A DNA stretch of 28,338 nt, from positions 1-28,338 of the IMG/VR virus record IMGVR_UViG_3300030060_001506; one strand, given 5' to 3'. Positions 1 to 7,915 of the stretch are shown here, piece after piece. The DNA comes from a virus. Below the pieces are notes generated by a model, which ran no database searches, was not told the origin of the DNA, and saw only the letters and a program-made list of their open reading frames with translations. Numbering within the stretch: the first letter of the stretch is position 1; each line of letters begins with the position of its first letter. The translations under genes were made by a program, and so were the position numbers.

Positions 1-492
1 AGATCAACAGGTGATGGCACATCTGATGCTACGGCTATCTATGGTGTGGATGATATTTTAGAAGCAGTTTACAGAAACTCTTCAAGTGTTGATACACCTC
101 TTACAAAAATTAATAGATCTACATATCAAGCTCTTTCTAATAAAACATCAACAGGTCAACCATCACAATATTATGTTCAAAGATTTATTGATAAAGTTAC
201 AATCACTTTATACTTAACACCAGGTTCATCAGAAGCTGGTAATTTTTTAAATTTTTATTTTGTAAAAAGAATACAAGATGTTGGTGACTATACTAATGCA
301 ACAGATGTGCCATACAGATTTGTTCCTTGCATGGTATCTGGTTTAGCTTTTTATTTAGCGCAAAAATTTAAACCTGAATTATCACAACAAATGAAACTAT
401 ATTATGAAGACGAATTACAAAGAGCATTAGCAGAAGATGGTTCTTCTTCAAGTTCATTTATAACCCCGAAAACTTATTATCCAAATGTCTAA
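1..492 (+). CDS. Phage head-tail connector-region structural protein (5' truncated)
   Basis: The reading frame is open from the first base, so the true start lies left of the window; an in-frame GTG at 46 is not needed as a start. About 163 codons are visible. The core (NRSTYQALSNK, then QYYVQRFIDKVTITLYL and NFYFVKRIQDVGDYTN, then VPYRFVPCMVSGLAFYLAQKF) resembles a protein that recurs in marine and SU10-like phages next to adaptor genes. That memory and the neighbours support a connector or neck role; the sequence shows no enzymatic motif. The C-terminus is serine-rich (SSSSSF) and the next gene starts inside it with an 8-base overlap, suggesting coupled translation. Structural role fairly likely, exact position in the virion unknown. 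Confidence 0.7.
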   Translation, partial: RSTGDGTSDATAIYGVDDILEAVYRNSSSVDTPLTKINRSTYQALSNKTSTGQPSQYYVQRFIDKVTITLYLTPGSSEAGNFLNFYFVKRIQDVGDYTNATDVPYRFVPCMVSGLAFYLAQKFKPELSQQMKLYYEDELQRALAEDGSSSSSFITPKTYYPNV

Positions 493-982
493 TTTTGCAA
501 AAGGTAAATTCGCTAAATTTATATCTGATAGATCAGGGATGGAATTTCCATACAAAGAAATGGTAAAAGAATGGAATGGATCTAGAGTTCACGTATCAGA
601 GTTTGAACCAAAGCAACCACAATTAGAGCCAAAGCCACACGGAGCGGATCCACAAGGTTTACCCATGGCAAAACCTGATAGAACAGAGCCAGCAACATCA
701 AATATGTTACCTGGTAATCCTTTTAATATTACATCAGGAAGCACTACGATTACAGTAACAGAACCTAGCCACGGTAGATCTAGCTCAGATACAGTCGTTT
801 TTAGAAACGTCGACGGATCACCTGGAGGAGTTGCTTTTACAGTGTTTGAAAATTCTTCAGGATTTAGTATAACAGTAACAGGAACAGATAATTATACGTT
901 TACATTAGGATCGACTCCCACTGTAACGGAAAGAGCAGGAGGAATGTTTGTAACGGCAGGGCCGGTAACATTAACACCATAA
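485..982 (+). CDS. Conserved phage structural protein with C-terminal beta module
   Basis: A 165-residue protein starting with ATG inside the end of the upstream gene. The N-terminal third (KFAKFISDRSGMEFPYKEMV, then EWNGSRVH and FEPKQPQLEPKPHGADPQ) is a conserved block I recall from marine phage genomes between connector proteins. Residues about 76-142 form a threonine/valine-rich beta module with the pattern TVTEPSHGRSSSDTVVF, similar to a module at residues 105-165 of the nozzle-like protein encoded at 8766. No signal peptide or catalytic motif is visible. Its stop overlaps the next ATG (TAATG), so it is likely co-translated with the adaptor. Probably a minor virion or neck protein; function unknown. 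Confidence 0.7.
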   Translation: MSNFAKGKFAKFISDRSGMEFPYKEMVKEWNGSRVHVSEFEPKQPQLEPKPHGADPQGLPMAKPDRTEPATSNMLPGNPFNITSGSTTITVTEPSHGRSSSDTVVFRNVDGSPGGVAFTVFENSSGFSITVTGTDNYTFTLGSTPTVTERAGGMFVTAGPVTLTP

Positions 983-1689
983 TGGCAGGACTAAGTTATT
1001 CAGGATTAATTACACAAATTAGAAACTACACAGAAGTAGACTCTAATGTTTTAACTGCTGATCAGTTAGAAAATATTATTTTAAATGCGCAATATAGAAT
1101 TATGCGTGATGTCCCTATCGATGCTGATAGAAAACAACAGATAGGTAATTTAGTTACTGGACAAGAAACAATAAATGCTCCAGGAGGAGCTTTATTTATT
1201 AGAGCAATACAAGTTTATGATTCTACGTCTGCTACTACAGGAGCAAACGTATTTTTACAGAAAAAAGATGTTACATATTTACAAGAATATATCTCATCGA
1301 CAGAGTCATCAAAAAGAGGACAACCTAAATATTATGCTATGTTTGGTGCTGCTACTGGAGACGGAGATACTAACTCTGGCAGGATGATGTTTGCACCTGT
1401 ACCAGATACAACATACAAATTTAGAGTGCATTACAATAAAATGCCAGCAACTTTGGCCTCTGATAATACGACTAACTATATCAGTCTAAACTTCCCAAAT
1501 GGGCTATTATATTGCTGTCTAGCGGAGACATATGCCTTTTTAAAAGGTCCAGCAGATATGTTGACACTTTACGAAAATAAGTATAAACAGGAAGTAGATA
1601 AATTTGGTGTAGAGCAAATTGGCAGAAGAAGACGAGATGACTACACTGATGGGGCTGTTAGAATAACGATACCATCGACAACACCTTAA
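982..1689 (+). CDS. Phage adaptor protein (SU10-type head-tail adaptor)
   Basis: A 235-residue protein. The N-terminus (YSGLITQIRNYTEVDSNVLT, then DQLENIILNAQYRIMRDVPIDADR) and the C-terminal part (FPNGLLYCCLAETYAFLKGP, then LYENKYKQEVDKFGVEQIGRR) match the usual pattern of the SU10-like adaptor family: a helical N-terminal bundle, a beta-rich middle and a helical return. Family knowledge: such proteins form the ring under the portal that joins the capsid to the short tail. It sits directly after connector-region genes, as expected. The basic stretch GRRRRDD near the C-terminus may contact DNA or the portal (inference). Stop at 1687-1689 runs into the next gene's Shine-Dalgarno. Confidence 0.75.
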   Translation: MAGLSYSGLITQIRNYTEVDSNVLTADQLENIILNAQYRIMRDVPIDADRKQQIGNLVTGQETINAPGGALFIRAIQVYDSTSATTGANVFLQKKDVTYLQEYISSTESSKRGQPKYYAMFGAATGDGDTNSGRMMFAPVPDTTYKFRVHYNKMPATLASDNTTNYISLNFPNGLLYCCLAETYAFLKGPADMLTLYENKYKQEVDKFGVEQIGRRRRDDYTDGAVRITIPSTTP

Positions 1690-1700
1690 GGAGTTTTATT

Positions 1701-2138
1701 ATGGCAATAACATCGGCGATATGCACAAGTTTTAAACAAGAGCTTTTAGTTGGAACACACAACTTTACAGCTACAACTGGAAACACTTTCAAGATAGCTC
1801 TGTACACGAGCGACGCAACTTTAGGAGCTGGAACAACAGCTTTCACATCATCTAACGAAATTACTAACACATCCGGGACTGCCTACACTTCGGGTGGAGC
1901 GACATTAACAAGCGTAACTCCAACAACAGATAGCACAACGGCTGTTTGTGATTTTGCAGATGTTAGTTTTACAAGTGCATCGTTTACAGCAAATGGCGCA
2001 TTAATTTATAATGATACTCAATCAGATAAAGCAGTAGCAGTTATTGCTTTCGGTGGTGATAAAACTGTATCTAGTGGAACTTTTACAATTCAATTCCCAA
2101 CAGCAGACGCTACAAACGCTATCATAAGATTAGCGTAA
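1701..2138 (+). CDS. Conserved small phage virion protein, beta-rich
   Basis: A 145-residue protein preceded by a strong ribosome site (TAAGGAG at 1687-1693, seven bases before the ATG). The sequence is rich in Thr, Ser, Ala and Val and follows a layout I recall from many phages: SFKQELLVGTHNFT, then FKIALYTSDATLG, then TAYTSGGATLTSV, and a C-terminal block VIAFGGDKTVSSGTFTIQFP. No cysteine cluster, membrane segment or catalytic motif is seen. Its position between the adaptor and fibre-like genes suggests a decoration, tail or fibre-attachment role, but this is inference. It has its own Shine-Dalgarno, unlike most neighbours, so it may be translated at a high level. Confidence 0.7.
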   Translation: MAITSAICTSFKQELLVGTHNFTATTGNTFKIALYTSDATLGAGTTAFTSSNEITNTSGTAYTSGGATLTSVTPTTDSTTAVCDFADVSFTSASFTANGALIYNDTQSDKAVAVIAFGGDKTVSSGTFTIQFPTADATNAIIRLA

Positions 2139-2151
2139 GGGAGAGAAACGG

Positions 2152-3504
2152 ATGTCCGTTACTCGAACTTTCACAGTAACGGTAGTCTCTACCGGTTCTG
2201 GTAATAAATATTTTATTGATGGTGTACAACAAGCTACCTTAGAATTAGTTGAAGGTGCTACGTTTAGGTTTGATCAGTCTGACAGTTCAAACAGTGGTCA
2301 CCCTTTAAGATTTTCCACAACAAGTGGTGGCTCACATTCTGGAGGTAGTGAGTATACCACAGGTGTTACAACAAACGGGACACCAGGTTCTTCTGGTGCT
2401 TACACACAAATTCAAGTTGCCTCTAGTGCACCAACTTTATATTATTATTGCACTGTTCACTCAGGAATGGGAGGACAAGCAAATACACCTACCACTGATT
2501 TTTGGGGAGCGGGAAACTGGAGTGCTGGTCTTTGGGGAATAAGTGAAGCATTTACATCAGGTTGGGGTGTTGACGCTTGGAATACTGGTGGATCATGGGG
2601 ACAGGCAAATGACGAAGTAGTGCAACTAACTGGTCAAGGTATAACCGCATCTTTAGGAGAAGTTATATCAGGAGCAAACCAAGGTTGGGGTAGAGATGCT
2701 TGGAATGCTGGACCATATGGAGAAAGTTTTAATCCAGTAGTTACATTATCTGGTCAATCAATTACATCTTCAGTTGGCTCACTTACTGCTTTTAACGAAC
2801 AGGGTTGGGGTAGAGATACTTGGAACTTTGAAAGTTGGGGTTTCAGTGGTTTAACAGTAGAGGTAACTGCACCTGATGCAATTGTATCGGACTTAGGTCC
2901 TAACGGTTGGAGTAATGCGTCTTATGGTGAAAATGGTTGGGGAATGTTTACTCTTAATCCTGCAGATGCCGTAGGATTAACAGGTCAACAAATAACTTCA
3001 GCAGTTCCTAGTCAGCTTGATATACCAGAACAGATTCAAGGTCTTTCTATAACTAGTTCAGTTGGATCAATAGTTCCACTTCAACAGGTAGTAGGTTTAT
3101 CTGGTCAATCAATATCTTCTTCAGTTGGTTCTACAACATTTGATTTAACTTCCATAGTAGTACCAACAGGTCAACAAGTAACTTCATCAGTTGGAAGCAC
3201 AATAGAAGGTCTTGTAGAATTTGTGCCAGTAACAGGTGTTGCAGCAACTTTATCTGTAGGATCTTTAGATTTAGGTGAATTTATTGTAGGATTAACTGGT
3301 CAATCAACTACGCTTTCTGTAGGATCTTTAACACCTGCAGATGTTATCGGATTAACGGGACAAGAAATAACGTCCTCTGTAGCAGGATTTGGAACTGCAA
3401 CTGGCTTTGGAATTCAGGCATATTCTGATGTTGACACAGGCTCAAATTCTTCGTATACAAATGTTGCAACGGGATCAAATACAAGTTATACTGACGCTGC
3501 ATAA
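2152..3504 (+). CDS. Virion fibre-like protein with N-terminal cupredoxin-like domain and repeats
   Basis: A 450-residue protein in three parts. Residues 1-112 look like a cupredoxin fold: His50 in SGHPLRF, then YYYCTVHSGMGG supplying Cys100, His103 and Met106, the four-ligand set of type 1 copper proteins with the C-x2-H-x2-M spacing of amicyanin. Residues about 116-270 carry four tryptophan/glycine repeats (GWGRDAWNAGPYG, GWGRDTWNFESWG and relatives). Residues about 156-415 hold some ten degenerate repeats of the type LTGQSITSSVGS, 18-30 residues apart, which suggest a repeated beta scaffold. Context (adaptor before, tail fibre after) indicates a virion component. Copper binding is predicted from residues only. 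The ribosome site is the GGGAGAG just before the ATG. Confidence 0.7.
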   Translation: MSVTRTFTVTVVSTGSGNKYFIDGVQQATLELVEGATFRFDQSDSSNSGHPLRFSTTSGGSHSGGSEYTTGVTTNGTPGSSGAYTQIQVASSAPTLYYYCTVHSGMGGQANTPTTDFWGAGNWSAGLWGISEAFTSGWGVDAWNTGGSWGQANDEVVQLTGQGITASLGEVISGANQGWGRDAWNAGPYGESFNPVVTLSGQSITSSVGSLTAFNEQGWGRDTWNFESWGFSGLTVEVTAPDAIVSDLGPNGWSNASYGENGWGMFTLNPADAVGLTGQQITSAVPSQLDIPEQIQGLSITSSVGSIVPLQQVVGLSGQSISSSVGSTTFDLTSIVVPTGQQVTSSVGSTIEGLVEFVPVTGVAATLSVGSLDLGEFIVGLTGQSTTLSVGSLTPADVIGLTGQEITSSVAGFGTATGFGIQAYSDVDTGSNSSYTNVATGSNTSYTDAA

Positions 3505-3517
3505 TAGGAGATAAAAT

Positions 3518-4750
3518 ATGGCATCAACATATACACCACTCGGTATAGAACTTCAGGCAACTGGTGAAAACGCCGGAACGTGGGGAACTAAAACTAATAC
3601 AAACTTACAAATTTTTGAACAAATTGTTGGTGGATTTACACAACAATCAATAGCAGGTGGCGCACAAACTACAGCATTATCTGTATCTGATGGATCAACT
3701 GGAGCAACTTTATCCCATAGAATGATTGAGTTTACTGGTACAATTTCAGGAAATCAAATTGTAACTATTCCACTAGACGTACAAACTTTTTACTACTTAA
3801 GAAATTCAACATCAGGTTCACACACAGTACAATTTAAATACACATCAGGATCTGGTGATTCGTTTACTTTTGCAGCAGCTGATAAAGGAGACGCTGTTGT
3901 GTTTGCAACTGCAAACGATGGAACTAATCCAGACATTCACACTTTACCAGCTGGTAACGTAACGACTGCTGGAACACAAACTTTAACAAACAAAACGTTA
4001 ACTTCTCCTAAAATAGGAACTTCTATTTTAGACACTAACGGAAACGAAGTAGCTTTAATTACAGCTACAAGTTCAGCAGTTAATGAAGTTACTTTTGTAA
4101 ATGCCGCTACAGGAAACAATCCATCAATTGACGCTTCAGGTGGTGATTCAAATATAGGTATAGCATTAAAAACAAAAGGCACAGGAGTAATTCAAGCAGA
4201 GGACTCAGGCGGAAACGTGTCCGCAGTAAAAATAGCAGGTAAAGAATCTATTTGGGTTCCAGCAGTTGCTATGTATCCAAACACAACAAACGGGTGTGCA
4301 GACATAGCTCAAGTAGAATTATCAAATGGACCTGAAATCAAAACTTTAGATTTTGATAAGGACTCAGATGAAAACGCTCAATTTGCTGTTGCGTTTCCAA
4401 AGTCTTGGAACGAAGGCACAGTAACTTTTCAAGCGTACTTTACAGCAGATTCAACAAACACAGGAACTGTATCTTGGGTGTTAGCGGGTGTTGCTTGCGC
4501 AGACAATGACACTATTAACGCTACTTTTGGAACAGGTGTAGCACCGACAGCAAAGGCACACAGTGGTACAGCAAACGATTTAGATGTTACAGCAGAAAGT
4601 GGAGCAGTTACAATAGCGGGATCTCCTAGTACGGATGAGGAAGTTTACTTCCAAATAACAAGAGATGTGTCAGCAGACTCATTAACTGCAGATGCTAAAC
4701 TATTAGGTATTAAATTATTCTTCACTACAGATGCTGCTAACGATCTATAA
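3518..4750 (+). CDS. Tail fibre / tail spike-like protein
   Basis: A 410-residue protein. The N-terminus (YTPLGIELQATGENAGTWGT, then KTNTNLQIFEQIVGG) is a recurrent anchor block of marine phage fibre proteins. The middle (TAGTQTLTNKTLTSPKI) is a motif typical of phage fibres and tail-collar proteins. The C-terminal half, from about residue 243 (ESIWVPAVAMYP) to the end, looks like a separate beta-rich domain of the sort used for trimerised fibre heads or receptor contact. No sugar-degrading catalytic motif is recognisable, so it is better called a fibre than a depolymerising spike. The ribosome site is AGGAG about nine bases before the ATG. Receptor binding is inferred from family and location. 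Confidence 0.75.
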   Translation: MASTYTPLGIELQATGENAGTWGTKTNTNLQIFEQIVGGFTQQSIAGGAQTTALSVSDGSTGATLSHRMIEFTGTISGNQIVTIPLDVQTFYYLRNSTSGSHTVQFKYTSGSGDSFTFAAADKGDAVVFATANDGTNPDIHTLPAGNVTTAGTQTLTNKTLTSPKIGTSILDTNGNEVALITATSSAVNEVTFVNAATGNNPSIDASGGDSNIGIALKTKGTGVIQAEDSGGNVSAVKIAGKESIWVPAVAMYPNTTNGCADIAQVELSNGPEIKTLDFDKDSDENAQFAVAFPKSWNEGTVTFQAYFTADSTNTGTVSWVLAGVACADNDTINATFGTGVAPTAKAHSGTANDLDVTAESGAVTIAGSPSTDEEVYFQITRDVSADSLTADAKLLGIKLFFTTDAANDL

Positions 4751-4759
4751 GGAGGATAA

Positions 4760-5644
4760 ATGGCAGGATTTGGTTACACAGTTCTAGGTTTTGGCTCTGG
4801 AGGAGCACCAAAAGTAGAATATTCAATGGATTTTTATATCGTTGCTGGAGGCGGCGGAGGCAGCGGGCCTAAAGGTGCTGGCGGAGGCGGCGGCGGTTCA
4901 AGAGCCTTTAGTTCACAATCATTATTTACAGGAGACGTAGCAACAATAACCGTCGGAGCTGGAGGACAACTGGGAGTTCCCGGAGGTCAACCATCAGGTA
5001 AAGGAAGCAATACTTCTATAGCCTCTACAACAACAGGATTTACAACTTTAGATACCACTGGAGGCGGTCAAGGAGGACCCGCTTCAGGTGGAACTGGTGG
5101 CGCAGGTGGGGGTTCTACATTCCCATCAACCAATAACAATGCAGGAAACGAAGGAGGATATGATCCTCCTGAAGGAGCCGATGGCGGCGCAGGTGCCGGC
5201 CCTAGATTTGGCGGTGGCGGCGGAGGCGGTGGTGCCTCTGGAACTAACGGCAGTAATGCTAGTGGTGGCGGTGGCCCTGGCGGTAACGGGACCACAACAA
5301 CTATTACTGGAGCATCTGTTACTTTAGCAGGTGGTGGCGGAGGTGCCACTCAATCAACAGGAACTCACGGTGCTGGTGGTTCTGGTGGTGGAGGCGCTGG
5401 AGGACCCGGTGCTGGAACACCTGGAACAGCAAACACTGGTGGCGGTGGTGGCGCAGGCCAAGGTAATCCAAATAATCCTGGAGGATCAGGAGGCTCTGGA
5501 ATCGTATTTGTAAGAGCACCAACTCTTTCTTTTGATAAAATTACTATTACTGGATCAACAAATACAAAAACATCAACTCCTTCACCTGATGGGTCAGCAA
5601 CATTATTAACTTTCAATGAGTCAGGAACTTTTACGATAGGTTAA
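4760..5644 (+). CDS. Glycine-rich phage tail-tip / adhesin-like protein
   Basis: A 294-residue protein, very glycine-rich from about residue 34 to 252, with many runs of four to seven glycines broken by Ala, Ser, Asn and Pro. It opens with FYIVAGGGGGSG and ends the glycine region with GGSGGSGIVFVRAP, both hallmarks of the glycine-rich phage domain in tail-tip proteins. Polyglycine type II sandwiches in T-even-like gp38 adhesins are the known structural precedent (analogy, not proof). A short non-glycine C-terminus of about 45 residues follows. The ribosome site is very strong (AAGGAGG at 4749-4755). The GGC/GGA repeats make the locus locally GC-rich and open to slippage. Likely displayed at the fibre end and a host-range determinant. 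Confidence 0.75.
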   Translation: MAGFGYTVLGFGSGGAPKVEYSMDFYIVAGGGGGSGPKGAGGGGGGSRAFSSQSLFTGDVATITVGAGGQLGVPGGQPSGKGSNTSIASTTTGFTTLDTTGGGQGGPASGGTGGAGGGSTFPSTNNNAGNEGGYDPPEGADGGAGAGPRFGGGGGGGGASGTNGSNASGGGGPGGNGTTTTITGASVTLAGGGGGATQSTGTHGAGGSGGGGAGGPGAGTPGTANTGGGGGAGQGNPNNPGGSGGSGIVFVRAPTLSFDKITITGSTNTKTSTPSPDGSATLLTFNESGTFTIG

Positions 5645-5646
5645 TC

Positions 5647-6114
5647 ATGGCACATTTTGCAAAATTAGATGAAAATAATATTGTACTTCAAGTAGTAGTT
5701 ATTGGAGACGGTGTTTCAACAAGTGATGGACCTTTAGGAGAAAATGATATGCATCCAGATGGTGAAACTTATACTGCAAATTTGTTAGGTGGTCGTTGGA
5801 AACAAACTTCTTACAATAATAATTTTAGAAAAGAATATGCAGGAATAGGATCTTATTATGATGAAGAAAAAGATATATTTATAAGACCTCAACCTTTTCC
5901 TTCTTGGTCACTAGATTCAAACAGTGACTGGCAACCCCCAGTAGCACGACCTGAAGGAGAACATACTAAATATACAAATTCTGAAGGTGTAGAAGAACCT
6001 TATGCTGAAATTTATTGGAGTGAAGAAAGTGGAACATGGCTTGCAGAAACACATGACACTCCTGCTACTAAGTACGCTTGGAATTCTGATACATCTACTT
6101 ATACAGCTTTATAA
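5647..6114 (+). CDS. Conserved marine phage virion-associated protein
   Basis: A 155-residue protein. It starts MAHFAKLDENNIVLQVVVIG, continues with GGRWKQTSYNNNFRKEYAGIGSYYD split over residues 50-73, and has IRPQPFPSWSLDSNSDWQPP in its middle. This arrangement recurs in cyanophage and other marine phage genomes, usually near tail fibre genes. Function is not established; fibre chaperone, fibre-tip partner or small virion protein are all possible. It is the last gene before the AT-rich oxygenase cassette, and the 38 bases after its stop contain no obvious terminator hairpin. Rich in Trp, Tyr and Pro, with no membrane segment or catalytic motif. Confidence 0.65.
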   Translation: MAHFAKLDENNIVLQVVVIGDGVSTSDGPLGENDMHPDGETYTANLLGGRWKQTSYNNNFRKEYAGIGSYYDEEKDIFIRPQPFPSWSLDSNSDWQPPVARPEGEHTKYTNSEGVEEPYAEIYWSEESGTWLAETHDTPATKYAWNSDTSTYTAL

Positions 6115-6152
6115 AGATAAAAAAATAGTATATAAGTTTTTAAAAAAGAAAT

Positions 6153-6743
6153 ATGAAATTAAAATATACATATTGGTATTTTAAATCTGTTTTAACAGAT
6201 AAGTTTTGTAAAAAGATAATTGATTTAGCAAAGAAAGAACAAAAATCAGTGGCTAAGGTAGGAGTTGGTACAACTGATAAAAAAACTAGAGACTCTCTTG
6301 TCTTATTTTTAAATGATCCCATAATATATGAAACCCTAGGTCCTTATATACATACAGCCAATAAAAACGCTGGATGGAATTTTCAATGGGAGTCAACCGA
6401 AGCAGCTCAATATACTGAGTACAACAAAAAACAACATTACAGATGGCATCAAGATGCTTGGGATCAAGCTTATACAAACGTAGAAGAACCCTCTACTTAC
6501 GGAAAGATTAGAAAAATATCAGTTAGTTGTTCATTGAATGACTCAAAAAAATACAAAGGCGGTAAACTTCAATTTGATTTATCCACGCCAATAAAAAAAG
6601 ATAACATTGTAACTTGTGAAGAAATTTTACCAAAGGGATCTATTGTTATATTTCCGTCTTTTATTTGGCACAGAGTAACACCTGTTACTCAAGGGACTAG
6701 ACAATCTTTAGTTTTATGGAATTTAGGAAATCCTTATGTTTAA
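6153..6743 (+). CDS. 2-oxoglutarate/Fe(II)-dependent oxygenase, PKHD-type
   Basis: A 196-residue protein with the double-stranded beta-helix ligand set: His99 and Asp101 in HYRWHQD, distal His173 in FPSFIWHRV, and Arg183 in TRQSLVLWN, ten residues later, to hold 2-oxoglutarate. The order and spacing fit the prolyl-hydroxylase-like PKHD group. Such enzymes hydroxylate proteins or small molecules using Fe(II), O2 and 2-oxoglutarate; the substrate here is unknown. The whole domain fits the length with no targeting signal, so it should act in the host cytoplasm. First gene of the AT-rich cassette; its stop lies inside the next gene (8-base overlap). The ribosome site is weak and A-rich. Confidence 0.85.
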   Translation: MKLKYTYWYFKSVLTDKFCKKIIDLAKKEQKSVAKVGVGTTDKKTRDSLVLFLNDPIIYETLGPYIHTANKNAGWNFQWESTEAAQYTEYNKKQHYRWHQDAWDQAYTNVEEPSTYGKIRKISVSCSLNDSKKYKGGKLQFDLSTPIKKDNIVTCEEILPKGSIVIFPSFIWHRVTPVTQGTRQSLVLWNLGNPYV

Positions 6744-7335
6744 AAATTATAAAGTTTTAAAGGGAATAATAAATAAACAAGTCTGCGATATTGCCGTAAG
6801 ATATTGTGAATTAACAAAAACCAAAGCTAAATATTTATTAGACAATAATTTAATTCCTTTTGATTCCACAACTTATGGAATTTTTGGTGATGGTCAAATT
6901 CCTAAAAAAGATGTTTTTGCTTATTATGGAAGTGATTTTTTTGATTCTTTATTAGTGTTTTTAAAAAAAGATATGGAAAGAGAAACTAATAAAAAACTAA
7001 AATGTATGTATTCTTATTTTAGGATTTATACTAAAGGCAGCGTATTAAGTTCTCATAAAGATAGAAAGGCTTGTGAATTTTCTACAACTTTAAATTTAGG
7101 TGGAGATCCCTGGCCTATTTATTTTTTAATTGACGACAAAGAAGTTGAAATTACGCTAAAACCTGGAGACATGATAATTTATAAAGGCGCTGATCTAAAA
7201 CACTGGAGAAATAAATTTAAAGGTAAAAAATGTTATCAAGTTTTTTTACATTACACTGATGTTAAAAGTAAAACTTCCCTAAACGACGGAAGAGCCGTTT
7301 TAGGCATATCAACAAAAATGAGGAACCATGGATAG
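6736..7335 (+). CDS. Putative 2-oxoglutarate/Fe(II) oxygenase
   Basis: A 199-residue protein of different sequence from its neighbour but the same fold pattern. His107 and Asp109 lie in SSHKDRKACEFSTTLNLGG, then comes LKPGDMIIYKGADLKHW with candidate distal ligand His156, and QVFLHYTD closes the core. The canonical 2-oxoglutarate-binding Arg about ten residues after the distal His is not obvious; Arg158, Lys165 or Gln168 are alternatives. I recall similar proteins, with the HW-R and QVFLHY signatures, from marine phages as oxygenase-like hypotheticals. AGGA at 6725-6728 gives a ribosome site inside the upstream gene. Activity likely but less certain than for the first gene. Substrate unknown. 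Confidence 0.7.
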   Translation: MFKNYKVLKGIINKQVCDIAVRYCELTKTKAKYLLDNNLIPFDSTTYGIFGDGQIPKKDVFAYYGSDFFDSLLVFLKKDMERETNKKLKCMYSYFRIYTKGSVLSSHKDRKACEFSTTLNLGGDPWPIYFLIDDKEVEITLKPGDMIIYKGADLKHWRNKFKGKKCYQVFLHYTDVKSKTSLNDGRAVLGISTKMRNHG

Positions 7336-7915
7336 TATAAAAGTTATAGATTTATTTAGATACCCACTAGGAGTTTCTAATCTTAAACAAGATATTAAAG
7401 AACTAATAAAATTTACTAAAGAAGTAAAAAGAAATGAAAAGAATGTGTCTAAAACAAATAAAAGAGGTTTTCAAAGTCCGTCCAATCTTGATAAATATAA
7501 TAAACCTGTGTTTAATAATTTATACTCAAACATATTTAAATTAGCTGGGAAATTTTCTAGTATCTATAATTTACAAAAACCAATTAGGTATGGAAATGCC
7601 TGGATAAATATAAACCCTCAATATAGTTATAACACTGCGCACACTAGTCCAAGCACAGCTATTAGTGCTGTGTTTTATATACAAGTTCCTAAGAATAGTG
7701 GACAAATTATTTTTAGAAGACCAGAAAAATTAATAGGCTATTTAGAAGATAAAGATATTCATACATATAATAATTTTAATTCCTCTCTACAAGTTTTTAC
7801 ACCAAAACCAAATCAACTGTTTTTATTTCCTAGTTGGATAGAGTATGAGGTTAGTCAAAATTTATCTAAACAAGATAGAATATCATTAGCTATAAATTTT
7901 GAATGCACACGATAA
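7328..7915 (+). CDS. Oxygenase-like protein of the TIGR02466/PF13759 type, ligands probably lost
   Basis: A 195-residue protein whose C-terminal half follows the putative 2OG-Fe(II) oxygenase family pattern: GNAWININPQYSYNTAH, then AVFYIQVPKNSGQIIFRRP, PNQLFLFPSWIEYEV and DRISLAINF. In that family the first metal pair is H-x-H or H-x-D and the third ligand is the His of FPSW-x-x-H. Here the first pair reads His105-Thr-Ser107 and the third position is Tyr173, so two of three ligands seem replaced while Arg184 remains. The N-terminal ninety residues are Lys-rich and helical-looking. It overlaps both neighbours in the cassette. A pseudoenzyme or partner for one of the intact oxygenases is a reasonable inference. 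Confidence 0.65.
   Translation: MDSIKVIDLFRYPLGVSNLKQDIKELIKFTKEVKRNEKNVSKTNKRGFQSPSNLDKYNKPVFNNLYSNIFKLAGKFSSIYNLQKPIRYGNAWININPQYSYNTAHTSPSTAISAVFYIQVPKNSGQIIFRRPEKLIGYLEDKDIHTYNNFNSSLQVFTPKPNQLFLFPSWIEYEVSQNLSKQDRISLAINFECTR

Noticed and set aside
3000-3410. CRISPR-like array in the repetitive part of the fibre-like gene
   Set aside because: The repeats are degenerate at DNA level, lie in a continuous coding frame and encode a repeated peptide motif.
5068-5616. Long proline-rich minus-strand frames opposite the glycine-rich gene
   Set aside because: They are the complement of GGC/GGA codons of the plus-strand gene, have no ribosome site and no independent support.
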